Source: Glandiceps talaboti
Taxonomy: Eukaryota; Hemichordata; Enteropneusta; Spengelidae
Direction of reading: 5' to 3'
Length of the DNA stretch: 62,000 nucleotides
Assembly (NCBI RefSeq): GCF_964340395.1
Contig: NC_135571.1
Coordinates: 7,765,453-7,827,452, forward strand
In this document: piece by piece, positions 42,914-54,900 of the stretch
Layout: each line of letters starts with the position of its first letter
Numbering within the stretch: position 1 is the stretch's first letter
The notes under the pieces: model-generated
Told to the model about the DNA's origin: nothing
The model's input: the letters and a program-made list of their open reading frames with translations, nothing else
The model's database searches: none
Position numbers and translations under genes: made by a program

Positions 42914-45900
42914 CTGCAAGAAATAATATCACAACAAAATTGAAATCAAACTCTTTGAAAACGCTCAGAGGTGTGAAATTAGTTGAACATTCAAACCACT
43001 TTTGTACCCATTTACGGCCGAAATGAAATTTAGTAAATCATGTGTAGAATCAATACAACATATTCTGGTTACTGACATTGGGCCATTTCGCACAAGAAGG
43101 CGCTAAAGATTTCGCAAACTGAGGCCTAAAATTTGGTCCCGGCCTCGGATTGTATGGCAATGAACAATGCCATCAACAACATAAGTGTGGTAAAGTTTTG
43201 AATTTGAAGTATATTCACCAGTACTGTGATAAATAAATAACCAGAATCACAGCGTAGCACTACTACTTGTATTGCTGTCAGTCTACAACAAGTTAAGTGG
43301 GCAACTGAAATACAACACAAAATCCCACTTGCTGCCACCAATGTTGATTAGTAATGTGATGACTAAACAATCAGAATCAGTGTAACACTACTACTGTAAC
43401 TCGTATTACTATGACTCTAAGACAAGTCAAGTGGGCAACTGGGAGATGACACAAAATCCTACCTGCTGCCACCAATGTAAAGTTTCATGATTCTGAATTT
43501 GAAGCATGTTGATCTTGACAGTGTAAAGTAACCAATCACAGAGTAACAGTACTACTTGCAATTACTATTAGTCAACATTAGTCAACTGGGTAACTATGAC
43601 ATAAAATCCCACCTGCTGCCACCAATATTGACCATTACTGTGATAAGTAAACAATCACAGAGTAACAGTACTAATTGTATTAATGTGAGTCTTAAGAATC
43701 TTACACTAAGAGTCTTTACACTTACCGTCTTGCTGTACTGGAATGGCGGACTAAGTTTTTCAAAATCAATGCAGACGTTATTCTAATACTTTTAGTGACT
43801 GGTCCTTCATTTTCACCCTGTAAACACAATCATAACATGTCAATGACTGACATTAAGGAAGAATGCGCCTCAGAAACAAATTTCACTGAAAATAAAAGCC
43901 TTGAAATCTCCAACCATTCTCATATGGAAGCTAGCTTCCAGTCCTTTTGAAATAATGAAAGAAATTTTTGGGTTCACCATCTCTTTTTTGAGGAAATTGA
44001 CAATCTTTAATTTTCAAATTGAGTTAGCATAGTATTCGGCAGCCATATTGGATTCGGTGGCCATATTGGATTTGGCGGCCATATTGGATTTCAAAAATTT
44101 GTATGGTGACCCTATATTTGTTTGGTTGATTTTAAGTAAAGTGTAACAACAGAAGTTTAAAGAGTTTTTTTCTTAGGTGCATTTTTACATGAAGTTGAAA
44201 TAACTGGATGTTATATTTACTATCATACAGGGCTACCCAATATTAAAGGGGAACAAAGGCGAGGTTGATTTTATTTCAGCTGTATTTCTTGATGCTAGTG
44301 GGACTCTTAGAAAGTCATTTTAGCCAACCCTGCATTTGCAGTATTTCTCAACTCATTATCTAACTTGGTCAAATTGGCTTAGAGAGACCTGTACATTGGG
44401 ATGAAGCATTCTGGGAAAACAAACAAAGTGAGGAGATATTAATCTCTTCAAACCTTACCCAAACAATACTAAGGCTATTGATAAATCTATTCCCAGATAA
44501 AATAACAGACCTGATAGAACTTATTAGAAGAGACCTTACAAGCCCCCAGTAAGAAGTGAACATATACAGTACTAAGTTAATAGAAAGTGGTGCATTTATA
44601 GTAGAATTTAAACCGTGTTCTTACCAATAATTCTTTGAGTGTTGGTACATTTAAACTTCTCCTGATTGCATGGAATGCTGTGTGTGCATTGTAAACAAGT
44701 GGTTGCGATGATTGGCCAGGTTGTTGTTCGTTAGTCTGAACACCTCTTGCAGCTTGCTCTGCACGTTTAGCTGCAGCTTCCATCAATGCACGCTCATTAC
44801 AATGTTTTTCCTGAAACACAAAACAACAATTCACATTACAAACATATAATACTGCCACAGCTGTAGAGTTGTGCTTTAAAGGGGAATACCACGCCAGAAA
44901 ATACACACATTTTTCATAAACTATGGGTTCTGGAGAGTCATTTCATAATGTTCCATTCATTCACTATGTAGTTTGTGCAGAAAAATACTCACGATAGAAA
45001 ATGTAGTAAAAGTTGTAACTTACTTGGATATGACTTATGCAGGACCATCGTTGCCTCCTAATTCTATCACAGCCATCCCATAAGCACACACCTTGATAAT
45101 CTTTACATCCATGGGAATGACAAACATGGCTGTACAAACCCTTCAAACTATCCAGTACCCTACAAAGATGATACAAAACATATCAGTAACATTTGAACGA
45201 TAGGAGATGTTGATGAATCATTTTGTAACATCACCAGATTTCAACTTTTAATGTTCCTGGCTGTGGATGGATTTTAAATTGCATCTCATGCATCACAGGA
45301 CTTCTAGGGTAACGACTTTGACTATACTGTGAGTGGAGATGTAAATGGTAACAATACTGTATAGGAACTAGACTACATAGCACTTATCTCATACCAACTA
45401 TCATTAAACGAAAGGTGAAATTAGTTCCTACCTGTCACAATTTAACCAACCGCATACATAGATACTATGTGGTTTCTTTGCTTCTGTTGTGGGTGGGGTG
45501 CTAGCTGGTGTGGGTTGTTTCACCGGTTGTGTCTGGGGTTGTTGCTGCTCTATACTCACTACACTCATCTTATTCAAATTCTCTTGTTTCACAGTTTTAT
45601 CTTCAATGGCATTGATCTTTGTAGGAAGAGGAGACTCCGTCTTCTCGTCACTGGTTCTCTTGATTGGTTTTGTTTTCCCTTGATTAGACTGAGTATTTGT
45701 ACTCTCATAGTTTATTAGTTTTTGGCCAGGTGTTGAATTATTCACACCTGGCTGATTTGCATGTTGGCTAGCCTGTGACTGTCCATCATTGGATGGCTGA
45801 ATTGTGTTTCCCTGAGATAAAGTGTCTCTATTGTTCGAGACTAGAGTCTGATTGGCTGCCAACGTAGCATTCTGATTGGCTGCTGGGTTTGATACTTGTG

Positions 45901-48900
45901 CCTGACTTGAAACATTATGATTGGCTGGCGTGTTTGATATCGGTGCCTGATTGGCTCCTTGAGGTTGCAAGGCAGGTGTAGAAGCGACCTGATTGGTGGA
46001 TTGCGGAGGAAGTTGTGTTGTTATTGGTAGGTGTTCTCTAATGTCTCTATAAAATGTGTTCTGATTAACTTGTTTAGCTTTGGTGGCTGGAATGTTATTT
46101 TTCCCGTTTACTGGACTGGGACAACCACTGGCATTAATTCCATTCTGTTCAATATGTCCGTTCTCCTGCATTTCCTTTCCATCTTTCTGAACTTCATTAC
46201 ATTTATCGTTTTCCTGGAAATCACCCTGTCCTTTATGCTGTATATCTTTGGTTGTATTCTCAACTCTCCCAACTATCACATCTGTGTTAGTTGCACTAAT
46301 TCTTAATTTGTCCCCATCGCAATACCCATTCACAATTGTATCTTTATTCAATGTTTTGCTTAAGACTTCTTTCACAATATCTTTTGTTACAGCTGGAATC
46401 TTTTCCACTTCTGTTTTGTCATCAACTTTTGGTCCATTCACAATTATAGCATTTTCAGTTGTACTGTTATTTGTAAGTGAACTATCCGATTTCATAACAT
46501 TCGGCCTGTCCTTCGGTGAATTCTGCTTAGTCTCTGTTGCCATGGCATTCTTTTTCTCACCATCGCATTCGCTGTCACTATCATCATCATCATCCATATT
46601 TTCATCTCCATCACTTTCATCGTCATCGTCATCGTCGTCGACATTGTCGTCATCATCATCTTCATCAATTTCCATGGATTCCTCCTCGTCGTTTTTCACT
46701 TCCGGTTGCTTACCCTCGACCACAGCCTTGTTTTCCACAAGTTCAATTGTATGTTCCGTATCCTCCAAACACAAGGATATTGACATTTCATCGCTTTCGA
46801 CTTTCCCGCTTTTAATACTATCCACGGAATTCACCTTAACTTCGTCTTTCTTGATTTCAACATTATTTTCCGGAGCAGCATTGACAACCATAGGGGTTTC
46901 CACATTTTCCTTGTCTTGTATAGCAGCTGTGTTTTCAACAAGTTCGATCGTTTGCTCTTTATCCTCAAGTTGAATCACAGTCCCAATTACGTCCTTCGCT
47001 TGTTCTTCTTTCCCGCATATCATGGTCGTACTATCAACCGATCTCGGTGATAAACTTCGTGGTGAGCCACTCCGTGGTGACATTTTCTTGGATGGGGTTG
47101 TTCTGCCTGTGCTCTGTCCCCTCTTTGGCGACTGTGCTTTATACGGTGGTGGTTTCGTTCTCACTGGACTCTGCGGCACCGAAGGTGGAGGTGTTTGTGG
47201 ACTTGCTGGCCAGGTTGTATTGTGCCATTGGTTTTGAGCTGCAGGTTGCTGTCTCTGCTGCCATTGTTGAGATGCTGCTACATTTGGGTTATTAGTTTTT
47301 TGCTGTGCAGCAATGTTCTGTTCTGTCGTTCTGAGCTGTGCTGGTATGTTCTGAGCCGACTGGTCCTGATATGTTACATTCGGCTGAGATGATGGAAAGT
47401 TGGGTGGAGTAGGTTGCCTGTTAGCATACTGTACTGTATTCTGTTGATAGGTGGTGGTGGTGGATGTATTCGGTGCTGTGCTTTGTTGCCAGTTTTGTTG
47501 CTGCGGTTGAGGTTGAGGTTGCTGTTGATAGTTCCATTGCTGGGTATTTGATGGTTGTGAAGCTGCAGACCACTGTTGTTGTTGTTGTTGTTGCTGCTGC
47601 TGCATTCCTTGTGGAAGTTGCTGTGTCAGATTTGGCTTTGGCATGATGTTTTGCTTGATGTGTTGTTGTTGACGTTGCTGTGGAACCATGTTCTGTTGCA
47701 TCTGTGGCTGCGGTTGATGCACTATTTGTACCTGTCTTTGTTGCATTGCCTGCTGTTGCATCATCTGAGGTTGTTGCTGCATCATCTGAGGCTGCTGCTG
47801 CATCATTTGGGGTTGCTGCTGCATCATTTGGGGTTGTTGCTGCATCATTTGGGGTTGTTGCTGTACCATCTTGGTTTGTTGTTGCTGCATTATCTGAGGT
47901 TGCTGTTGAGGCAATATCTGGGACTGTTGCATCATTTGAGGCTGTTGCACTATCTGGGGTTGTTGTTGCTGCATCATTTGAGGTTGCTGCACCATCTTTG
48001 GCTGTTGTTGCTGCATCATTTGTGGTTGCTGCTGCATGATCTGGGGTTGTTGCTGCACGATCTGGGTTTGTTGCTGCACGATCTGGGTTTGTTGCTGCTG
48101 CATCATTTGTGGTTGTTGCTGCATCATCTGAGGCTGTTGCATGATCTGGGTTTGTTGCTGCTGCATTATTTGTGCTTGTTGCTGTATCATTTGGGGCTGC
48201 TGCTGTATCATTTGGGGCTGCTGCTGTATCATTTGAGGCTGTTGCTGCACACCAGTTTGGTATTGCTGTTGTTGGTAATGTTGCTGTGCTATTGTCTGTT
48301 GCTGGGTCTGGCTTGGGTATGGTGGTGGTGGCCTGCCGTAGTGCTCACTAGATGATGTCTGGTGTGCCTTCTGTTGTAGTAACTGTTTAATGAGAGGAGA
48401 ATCAGTGGATTGTAAAGTGGCTGTCCTCTGTTGGTTAGTATTACAGTATGCAGCGGATGGGTTAGATGAAGTAGGTACTGATATATGACTTGGTTGTGGC
48501 AGTGCTTTGGATAAAGTTGGTGAAGGTGAAGGTGCAGGAGAGAGAAGTGCCTCTTGAATTGATGATGGAAACCGTTGTTGATTTGGCAGTGCTAGTGCAG
48601 GCTCTTGTATCATCTGTCCTGGATTCTGATGGGATGTTTGTAACTGTTGTTGCAGTATGCCACCTGAGGGCGCTGTCCGCGGAGTGGACTGCTGTTCACC
48701 TGGGTTCTCACTACCTGGCAGAGGTGGTGGTGATGTTGCAGTGGGTGACACACCCGGTGACAGATGGGGTGAGGGGGCTTGACCTGATAGTGATGACGGA
48801 GATGGACTTCTTTCCTGAGGAAATGGGAGCACACCAGCTCTTTGAATCAAGACTTGCTGAGCCGGCGTCTGACTAACTTTTCTCATGCTATCAGGTAAAC

Positions 48901-51900
48901 TTGTAGGTCTCTGCGTCATTTGCTGCGGCTGCCCTGACTGCAATGCTGTAGTGTTATTTTGTTGCTGTTGTTGCTGAAGAATCCTCATACGTTGCATTTG
49001 CTGCTGTTGTTGCGACAGCATCATCTGTTGCTGTGCAGGAGCTTCAACTCCCATGATTGGTCGATTCCCTGGAAACGTGGTCTGCACCCTTTGTTGTTGA
49101 CCAATCATCTGTTGTGTTCTTTGCTGCAATGCTGACTGCGGCGTAAGAAGTCTGGAGGGAGGAGGAGGGCTTGGCGTGACAGATGGGGAAGGTATATTAG
49201 GGTTGTGCGCTCTCGGTAGAAGTGTCACTGGCACTGATGATCGAGGTGGAGTTGCAGGACGACCTGGATAAATTGCAGTTTGTTGGCGCTGCTGCTGCTG
49301 CTGCTGTTGCTGTTGCTGCTGTATATGTGTATGGATTGGTAGAGGAACAGGTCGTTTCCTGATTCCCACCATATGATACTGTATATGCCCAGTCTCCATT
49401 TCAATCCTCTTGTTACCAGCATGTGGAAAAACCAACCTGGAAACATGATAAACATAAATATTGTATGTTATTCACTGTGTATCATTCAAATTTCACTTGG
49501 GTGGCATAAATTAGCATTGAAAGGCTGTCATCATGGTCAGTTTGACACCTTTCACAAAATAACGATATTTGATTGGTTGCAACCAAAACCGGTTGTACTA
49601 TGCAGGATATTGGGTAGTTCAGTACGGGCTTGTTTAAGAAGTTTGATAGGGTGGAACAGCATGACGCATCTTACAGTGGTTTAGAAGCCTGGCTGAACAA
49701 CATGACATATCTAACATTGGTTTAAAAGTGTGATAGACTGCACAAAATTTGTATCTTACAGTGGTTTAGAAGTCTAATAGGGCTGAACAACACGATATAT
49801 CTTACAGTGGTTTAGAAGTCTGATAGGGCTGAACAACACAATATATCTTACAGTGGTTTAGAAGTCTGATAGGGCTGAACAACACAATGTATCTTACAGT
49901 GGTTTAGAAGTCTGATAGGGCTGAACAACACAACATATCTTACAGTGGTTTAGAAGTCTGATAGGGTTGAACAACACAATGTATCTTACAGTGGTTTAGA
50001 AGCCTGACAGGGCTGAACAACACAACATATCTTACAGTGGTTTAGAAGTCTGATAGGACTGAACAACACAACGTATATTTACAGTGGTTTAGAAGTCTGA
50101 TAGGGCTGAACAACATGACATTTCTTACAGTGGTTTAGAAGTCTGATAGGGTTGAACAACACAATGTATCTTACAGTGGTTTAGAAGCCTGACAGGGCTG
50201 AACAACACAACATATCTTACAGTGGTTTAGAAGTCTGATAGGGCTGAACAACACAACATATCTTACAGTGGTTTAGAAGTCTGATAGGGCTGAACAACAC
50301 AACATATCTTACAGTGGTTTAGAAGTCTGATAGGGTTGAACAACACAATGTATCTTACAGTGGTTTAGAAGCCTGACAGGGCTGAACAACACAACATATC
50401 TTACAGTGGTTTAGAAGTCTGATAGGACTGAACAACACAACGTATATTTACAGTGGTTTAGAAGTCTGATAGGGCTGAACAACATGACATTTCTTACAGT
50501 GGTTTAGAAGTCTGATAGGGTTGAACAACACAATGTATCTTACAGTGGTTTAGAAGCCTGACAGGGCTGAACAACACAACATATCTTACAGTGGTTTAGA
50601 AGCCTGATAGGGCTGAACAACATGACATATCTTACAGTGGTTTAGAAGCCTGATAGGGCTGAACAACACGACATATCTAACAGTCTAACAAAGTTCTTAC
50701 CTGACACATTTGGCAAAGTTGGTAGATGTCAAGATACCCATCCTAGCAAGTTTACTACATGCAGCAAGATAATCTGCATACAGGTCTATCCTGGACACTG
50801 AGGCATCACTAAACACTTCATAGCTGGCATTTAACCTAAAAATCGAAAATGAAACATTTCTCAGCATTATCCCTCTAGATATTTTCACTAGTAGCCAACT
50901 CTTGCACAAAAAATTACTTTTTTGTCTCAAAAATATGTAAATTAGATTTGTAGGCTCTCGAAATTCCATATGTTCCAATCTGATCAAAATATGATGTCGT
51001 GAACTTGGCATGTGTAGCACATAAAGAAAATGCTTTACTTTGGTGTTACTGGTTGTAATATGAATGCTATAAACAAGTGTAGCACATAGAGAAAAATGCT
51101 TTACTTTGGTGTTACTGGTTGTAATATGAATGCTATAGCCAAGTGTACCACATAGAGAAAGTGCTTTACTTTGGTGTTACTGGTTGTAATATGAATGCTA
51201 TAAACAAGTGTAGCACATAGAGAAAATGCTTTACTTTGGTGTTACTGGTTGTAATCACATTGAATGTGTTCATGTAATGATTTGATTTGGTACAATGAGT
51301 CTTATAAGGGGTGAGATGCTACAACTTTACTAACTTACCACTGACAAGTAAATGTTTCACTGTCAATCTCCCTAGTCCCCTGGGGTGGGGGTGCAGCAAC
51401 TAAGTTAGGCACTGTGTTTTGTCCTGTGGAAACACAATATACAAAGTTTTACCACATTTGTGATTTTCTGTCCAAGGATATCGTTTTTTGTAACTTGTAG
51501 TCATTTCTAGTAAAATATCATTTCAATGCAAAGATTGAGAACGGAAAAAAACTGCTTGGATATTGGTGAACAAAATGTGTTACATGGCATGGCATTTGTA
51601 GAATAGATGTAGGCAGCCAATTAATTTCCCAGTTGTGAATTTGTCACACTTAAAATAATTTTAACTCTTACGCCATCCCCTCCCCGAAATGAAGAAATGT
51701 TTGCCAAGCATTCCAAGGTGCTTGTTACCTTAAAATAATGTCATGAATATCTATGTTCTTATATTGTCAATGCATGGCTGCTGACCTCATGAGATAATGA
51801 GTGTTGGTGGCATGGACCTCCACTGAACAATGGATGAGGAACAAATTTTCACCCATTTTTTTTCACAGCAATCACGCATTGATGTGAAATCATGAAATGA

Positions 51901-54900
51901 CTTTAAATAACCGAAAAATCACCAAAACACCTGTAATGCCTGAAGATGTTTTTCCTTTTAAAACTTATTTGTATGTTGAACAGTATGTTGAACATGATTT
52001 AAACTTGTATGTCCTACATGATTTACACTATGTTGAATATAATTTAAACTAGTATGTTGAACATGATTTAAACTTGTATGTCGTGCATGATTTACACTAT
52101 GTTGAACATGACTTAAACTTACGAACTATGTTGAACATGATTTACACTATGTGTATGTTGAACACTATGTTGAACATGATTTACACTTACTTGTATGTTG
52201 AGGTAGTTGAGCTGGTGATGCTACTGCGGTTGACATGACTGATGGAGGGGGTGTTATCTGTGGTTGCGGTCTAACTACGGGTGCGCTGGACATCATGGCT
52301 GCATGTAACGAATCTATCGGTGCATGCTCTACAACCTTGACACCAACAAAGGCGTCTGCACCTAGTGAGTTGGCATCCAGTGTTACAAGGCACACCAAAA
52401 TATCTACAAGAATAAATCAATATGACAGTACTTGTTAGTAAAAGTCAAGAGTTCATCAAATTTTATTTGAAGAAACAGTCTTCGGTAAATTATGCAAATT
52501 TCTGCTTAGAGTTCATTTGGAGAGAGTTTCGTAAATTATGCAAATTTCTGCTTAGAATTCATTTTGAAAAAGTCTTAGGTAAATTATGCAAATTTCTGCT
52601 TAGAGTTCATTTGGAGAGTTTCGTAAATTATGCAAATTTCTGCTTAGAATTCATTTTGAAAAAGTCTTTGGTAAAGTATGCAAATTTCTGCTCAGAGTTC
52701 ATTTTGAGAGTAAGTCTTTCGTAAACTATGCAAATTTCTGCTTAGAATTCATTTTGAGAAGCAGTCTTTCATAAATCATGTAAATTGCCGAGTTCATCTT
52801 GAGAAACCATCTTTTGTAAATCATGCAAATTTCTGCTCATAGTTCAGTTGAAAAGCAGTCTTTCATATGTCATGCAAATTTCTGCTAAGAGAAACAGGTT
52901 TTGCTTATACATCCTAAGGACCTCACTAGGGTTTTGAAACATTCAACCTTGAAGCAAACACAAATGAATCAGACAACCACTGCACTTCAACACTCATTTT
53001 CACACTTGTTTAATACTTACCTACACACTTGTGAACGTCTGCTATATTTTCACACGCCACTTCACCTAATTCAGAGAGCTGATAAAGAACTTCCAAAGCA
53101 CCAAGTAACAACTACAATACAAACATAAACATGGTGGTTAGAAACACAAACAAGACATCAAACTCCTCACAATGTGACAAAACATAAACACAGGTACTGT
53201 AAACCTGGACACTTTCACTAAACACTTATTTTCACTGGAAAACAAAAATGCAAAAATAAGTAGTGACTACAATGCCTTCTTGTACATGAACACAATGTAC
53301 CAGTCTGGTAATTTGTAAAAATAAGTAGTGACTAAAATGACATGTACGTGAACACAATGTACCAGTCTGGTAATTAGTAAAAATAAGTAGTAACTACAAT
53401 GCCTTCTTGTACATGAACACAATGTACCAGTCTGGTAATTAGTAAAAATAAGTAGTGACTAAAATACCTTCTTGTACATGAACACAATGTACCAGTCTGG
53501 TAATTAGTAAAAATAAGTAGTGACTAAAATGCCTTCTTGTACATGAACACAATGTACCAGTCTGGTAATTAGTAAAAATAAGTAGTGACTAAAATACCTT
53601 CTTGTACATGAATACAATGTACCAGTCTGGTAATTAGTAAAAATAAGTAGTGACTAAAATACCTTCTGGTACATGAACACAATGTACCAGTCTGGTAATT
53701 AGTAAAAATAAGTAATGACTAAAATACCTTCTGGTACATGAACACAATGTACCAGTCTGGTAATTAGTAAAAATAAGTAATGACTAAAATACCTTCTGGT
53801 ACATGAACACAATGTACCAGTCTGGTAATTAGTAAAAATAAGTAATGACTAAAATACCTTCTGGTACATGAACACAATGTACCAGTCTGGTAATTAGTAA
53901 AAATAAGTAATGACTAAAATACCTTCTGGTACATGAACACAATATACCAGTCTGGTAATTGGTGAAAATTTAGTCTTTGAGAACTAGCTGAAGACTGTAA
54001 AATCACAAAATTTTGTCGTAGTGAAAATATCTAGGTTTCCAGTAAGTACTCCTAGAGAACAAGACCTTTCTTTGGAATCGTCCGTGTCAAGACTTTCAAG
54101 ACAATTGACAGCACACTCACACAGTTCAAATACTTCTGCATTTTTGATGATTTTTAAGAACTCAAAAAGTTCATTTAAATTACACCCATTCTGTCTGACC
54201 ATTTTCACACTGACACTATTTCAGCTACTTAAGGACTCAATGCCCTTGCTATATGGTGACCACCAAAAGACTTTCTGAATCTTTGTGAACTGTTCAAGAT
54301 TCGTGTTGTCCTTACCTGTATATCTTGTATAGTTAGTACACTAACTATATCGGTATATAAATTAGGTTCTAGGTGTGCACATATGATATCAATATTATCT
54401 TCTTGGTGAGTTATTTTGCCTAGGATCTCCATACCTACACAGTAAAAACAAATAAACAGTTATCTGGCAGTTACATCTAGTAATACAGTACTTCATCACT
54501 GCATACACTTACTCATTACCAATGGTGTTTAGGTTGGATTTTGTCATATAGTGCGTTCCCACTGTGCTTTAAGTTGAAAATATACTGTCCTTTTTTTCAT
54601 TGTGTAAATAGTGGACAATAAATATAGAAGTATAAAACAGTCTAAAATGGGTCAAAAACCCAAAATTAAAACCATTCCTATAAAAATTTGCGAAGTTAAT
54701 GTCGAGATCTTACCTCTGATCATAGCAAATTTATCTTTATCCCGTAAACATTTGCATATTGTATGGAACACCAGCTGAGTACTACGGAAGTCTATCGGAT
54801 CTAATAGAATCTACGTGACAAAGAAGACAATAATATGATGACAAAATTACTTGGGTAAAAAAAAATCTAAAATGAAGTGTGCAAAATTGACAAGAGCAAT

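Noticed and set aside
46248-48355. Long plus-strand frames (Ser-, Leu- and His-rich) opposite the large ARID2 exon
   Set aside because: They mirror CAA/CAG and GAT codons of ARID2 on the other strand.
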